A DNA stretch of 64,000 bases from Spirodela intermedia (Eukaryota; Streptophyta; Magnoliopsida; Alismatales; Araceae). The notes below the pieces were generated by a model that saw nothing but the letters and a program-made list of their open reading frames with translations, made no database searches and was not told where the DNA came from. Shown here in pieces: positions 60,849 to 64,000 of the stretch. Numbering within the stretch: the first letter of the stretch is position 1; every line of letters begins with the position of its first letter. The stretch is from assembly GCA_902729315.2 (NCBI GenBank), contig LR746276.1, positions 4,446,169-4,510,168 on the forward strand, given 5' to 3'. A program made the translations under genes and the position numbers.

Positions 60849-62626
60849 ATGGGGATTCCGAAGCATTCATCCTCTTCGCCGCCTTATCAGCCGCAGGTCG
60901 TGATGACTCCGGTGGCGGCGGACGGCGCCAGGAAGATAAACGGCGGCGTAAACGGAGGAAAGACCGACAGTGGCAGCGGCGGGAAGGACGTGAAGCAGAG
61001 GGCTAACTTTTACATGAACAAGCTCTGGGACAGGGACACGGAGGCGATGGCCGCGGCGGAGCTGGAATCCATGGCGAGGGTTCTCCCGGTCGATTCCCTG
61101 CCATCCTTCATCTCCGCCATCTCCGACACCCGATCTTCAGACAAGGCCCCGCTCCGCCGTCACTGTCTCCGACTGCTCTCCCTCCTCTCCCGGACACACC
61201 CACCGGAGTCCCTCTCCCCCTTCCTTCCCCGCATGGTCTCCTCCGTCCTGCGCCGCCTCCGTGACCCAGACTCCTCCGTCCGCACCGCCTGTGTCGACGC
61301 CGTCCGCGACATGTCCTGCGGCGGCTCCGCCGCCTCCTTCTACCCCGTATTTCTCAAGCCCTTGTCGGAGACCCTCCTGCTGGAACAGGACCAAAATGCC
61401 CAGACGGGCTCCGCCATGTGCCTCGCCGCCGCCATCGAGGAGGCCTCCGCCGCCGCCGATGGCCATCTGACGGCGCATTTCCACCGTCTGATCCCCCGCC
61501 TGGTGAAGCTGGCGAGAACCGACGGGTACAAGTCCAAGCCCGCCCTGCTCTCCCTGCTCGGCAGCATCGTGGCGGCCAATGGGGCCTCCACGACGGCTCT
61601 GCTGGCCCTCCTCGTCCCCTGTCTCGCCGACGCCTTGCTCAGCGAGGATTGGGCAGCAAGGAAGGCCGCCGCCGAGGCCTTGACCCATGTGGCCGCGATC
61701 CCCTCTCGCCACCTCCTCATGGGCTTCAAATCCTCCTACTTCTCCTTCTTCCAAGCCCGGAGATTCGACAAGGTATGCCAGTTTCCAAGTTCTTCCAGAT
61801 GGGTTTTCGTCGATCGGATGAATCACCATAGCCTGAAAGTCCCACAGGTGAAGATCGTGAGGGACTCCATGAACCTGATGCTGGAGGCGTGGAAGGACGT
61901 TCCAGGTGCCCTAAAAGAGGACGAAGACCGCGGTCAGCGCACATCTCATGATGCTCCATCTTCTTCTTCATCAGGTTCTCTGATCTTCGTCGACTGCCCA
62001 AGGTTCTACTGATCAAATCCCATCTACCTGCAGAGAATGAGAGCGATGGGCGACTCTCGGTCGGCCGGAGAAGCTCCACCGGCACCCGTTCCAGTTCTCC
62101 TTACACCTCGAGGAAGGAGAGTTCCCCGCTTAGCAGATCGTCGCCAACATATTCCTCGCCCACTCCGGCTGCCCGGAAAAGGGCCTCCCCGAGAAGGGAG
62201 AAGAGAACGAGCTCTCCTTCGTTCTGTAGATCCGATACCGGGAGATCCCCTCCCGACTGGAAGATTGAAATCGCCGTGCCACCCACTCCTCCTTCCGCGG
62301 TCATGGGCAAGGATGAGCCTCACAACACCCGAATGACAGCAGATGGGGTAGCCCAGGAGCAAGCTGGAAATCAAGAAAGCACGACTGGCTCCAAGTTAGA
62401 CGTTAGAAAGCTCCTGTTCGAGAAGAACTCCGAGCAGAGGGTCAACAAGGTCGGGCATGTGAAGTCGGGGTCTCGGGTGGTTCCTTTCCAGGAGAAAGGA
62501 GACCAGGAGCAAGCGGTGGACATTGAAGAGATAGTCGACGAAGATAAGGATGGCGATCTATCTCTCATCCGCAAGCAGCTGGTTCAGATAGAGAATCAGC
62601 AGACTAGCCTACTGGATCTCGTTCAG
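60849..62626 (+). CDS. TORTIFOLIA1/SPIRAL2-like microtubule-associated protein, 3' end not found
   Basis: Exons 60849-61772, 61848-61974 and 62034-62626 join in one frame to 548 residues; introns are GT-AG. TOR1/SPR2 proteins bind cortical microtubules, protect minus ends and shape cell growth direction. The N-terminal half (about 50-320) is an alpha-helical HEAT-repeat array of the TOG-like type: 'LPSFISAISDTRSSDKAPLR', 'RRLRDPDSSVRTACVDAVRD', 'EDWAARKAAAEALTHVA'. 'IVRDSMNLMLEAWKDVPG' is the end of this array. A Ser/Arg-rich basic linker follows (about 355-430), then an acidic stretch and the conserved 'IRKQLVQIENQQTSLLDLVQ' at 529-548. Family members continue after this with a conserved C-terminal region, which I could not find up to 64000. 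The start is the first ATG of a long GC-rich frame. The frame reading on past 62626 (to 62668) is intron. Confidence 0.9.
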
Positions 62627-64000
62627 GTAATCCTCATCCCCGTTCAGTCCCACACAGGGGTTACTTAACTTCTCTAGCACAATGTTTAATAATGGAAGAA
62701 ATGGGCGTAAAATATTAAATATCTCTGGGATGAAACTGAGAAAAGAAATATCATGCCGATTGAATGCTCATTTTATCTGCTGATTTCTGCAGATGAAATC
62801 TTTTCCGGTTTTGACCACCCTTTCCTCGCAGTAATCAGCCCTCAGTAGCCGGAGTTTCTGAAACGGCAAGGAGAAAGAAAAGAAACGAGAGGAAGTAGAG
62901 AGGCAAAAGAGAAACTCAGGGTGGGGGGGGAGAAGCTGCAGAAAGGGAAGGCCAGAATTCTAGAAGAGGAGGAAGAACAGTAAAAGAAAAAAAAACCAGA
63001 GTTACGGTATTGAAATTTGGAACTGTTTTACTCAACCATTGAAGAGGGTCATTCGAAATATTTTCAAGAATATAACTTGATAAGACGAACCCACACCAGA
63101 ATCTAGTTGGGTCCTAGTAGAAAAATTGAAAATTCTGAAGATTATGTTCTGTTGAATTGGGTTACATTTGGGCATCTTTGTGTGTGGTCTCAAGTGAGAG
63201 GTGAGGTCATGTCCTCTTGGGTTGCAGCTTCCTCATTTTGGTCCATCACCATGCTCGTAGAGGACTATGGCGATGCACAGAGAGTAATTATGGTGATAGC
63301 ACATGGCTTACATGTGTACATAATTCCCTTTGCCAATGATATTATATGATAAGTTTCTGTCTGCGTTAGCGATTTTGAATTGGGAATTCTCATTCCTTTT
63401 TAGTACCCTCCATTCCTAAAAATTATCTTATGGCAACATTTTTTCCCCTCATGAACACCTTGGTAGTAACTTCTTCTCAGAAAAAATTTATACGTAGAAG
63501 AAAAATTCCATGTTTATGAGGTGGAAACAATAATTTTGGAAATAAAATAACACAGGGTTTTGGACTGTTGCTCATTTTCCTTCCCTCCCAATCTTCTTTA
63601 AGCCTCATAACATGGCACCCATTCCTTGAAAAGAAAATTTTCACTGGCAATCCCATATTACTGATTCTTAAATGGAAATATCGAGTTAGGCTCCAAGCGG
63701 GCTGAGGATTATTTCTTGAAAGGAGTAGTAATTTTGGAGCATAGGTCTTCCATGATTCATTCGACAATGAAAAATAAATCAGCAATACAAAAATTGTTCA
63801 AAAATTTAGCAGCCTACGTCCATTTATTTCCTCAGAGAGATGGAGTGGATAGCTGCAGCGGGGGGCATGTCTTTGCTACTCTGCCAGCAGTTCCGTCAAC
63901 CAGCAGTGCGGGTCTTACAAGAACAAGATCGGGCTCAGAAGAAGCCCAAAAGTCCAATCCGGGTCGGGCCCATTTTTTCTTTGGAGCTTCTTTCTAGGCC
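62627..64000. other. Presumed intron 3 or 3' flank of the TORTIFOLIA1-like gene
   Basis: Begins with a good donor (GTAATC) after ...CTCGTTCAG. An acceptor-like TTTCTGCAG at 62784-62792 would give a 14-codon terminal exon (stop at 62832-62834) that does not resemble the family. The rest, to the window edge, is AT-rich with no recognised exon. The true 3' exons may lie beyond 64000. Confidence 0.45.

Noticed and set aside
61137-61829. 230-residue minus-strand frame and other frames inside the TORTIFOLIA1-like first exon
   Set aside because: The plus-strand HEAT-repeat protein explains the exon; the antisense frame is its shadow.

Overview
This window is nuclear DNA from a flowering plant. The genes have many introns with GT-AG borders, and encode plant-specific families: a subgroup-22 R2R3-MYB, an EBS-type BAH-PHD reader, a PRA1-H protein, an SBT2-type subtilase and a TORTIFOLIA1/SPIRAL2-like protein. 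AT-rich gaps are filled with decayed LTR retrotransposons. The GC-rich first exons and the wording of the EBS and MYB proteins lean towards a monocot; that is an impression from family knowledge, not a proof.

Layout. 1-1.0 kb: a dead Ty3/gypsy reverse transcriptase, minus strand. 1.5-6.4 kb: a structurally complete but coding-dead Ty1/copia element with both LTRs, primer site and polypurine tract. 6.4-11.2 kb: AT-rich desert, interrupted by a poly(T) insertion between 14-bp direct repeats and by a compositionally different island (9.48-9.93 kb) that may be organellar. 12.1-13.1 kb: an intronless MYB44-type gene on the minus strand, with five perfect CACGTG boxes 0.8-1.3 kb upstream. 14.6-17.2 kb: non-coding DNA full of (GA)n/(CT)n tracts. 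17.2-19.95 kb: a four-exon PRA1H gene (minus). 21.13-30.06 kb: an EBS gene (plus), head to head with PRA1H across about 1.2 kb; its last intron is 5.1 kb and its last exon codes for only eight residues. 33.7-38.7 kb: a ten-exon subtilase (plus) with an intact catalytic tetrad and one or two probable GC-AG introns.

38.7-52.3 kb is a repeat block. It holds a 2.7-kb foldback (inverted-repeat) element, then a second Ty1/copia element with a GTCAA target-site duplication. The 3' part of that element was later duplicated in tandem, and one copy then took a further 256-bp insertion. 53.6-58.0 kb: a nine-exon coiled-coil gene (minus) of unknown function with a 20-nt micro-exon. 58.0-60.8 kb: GC-rich, microsatellite-rich intergenic DNA. 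60.85-62.63 kb: the first three exons of a TORTIFOLIA1/SPIRAL2-like gene (plus); its conserved 3' part is not visible here.

The genes do not form a pathway. They are independent housekeeping or regulatory loci: chromatin reading, stress transcription factor, vesicle trafficking, extracellular proteolysis and microtubule control. Exon joins for the multi-exon genes were worked out by hand from reading frame, splice sites and family similarity; each model keeps one continuous frame from start to stop (or, for the last gene, to its last visible exon). I found no tRNA, rRNA or CRISPR. I found no clearly new biochemical system. The most unusual structures are the foldback element, the GC-AG/exitron candidate in the subtilase, the layered copia duplication and the G-box cluster.
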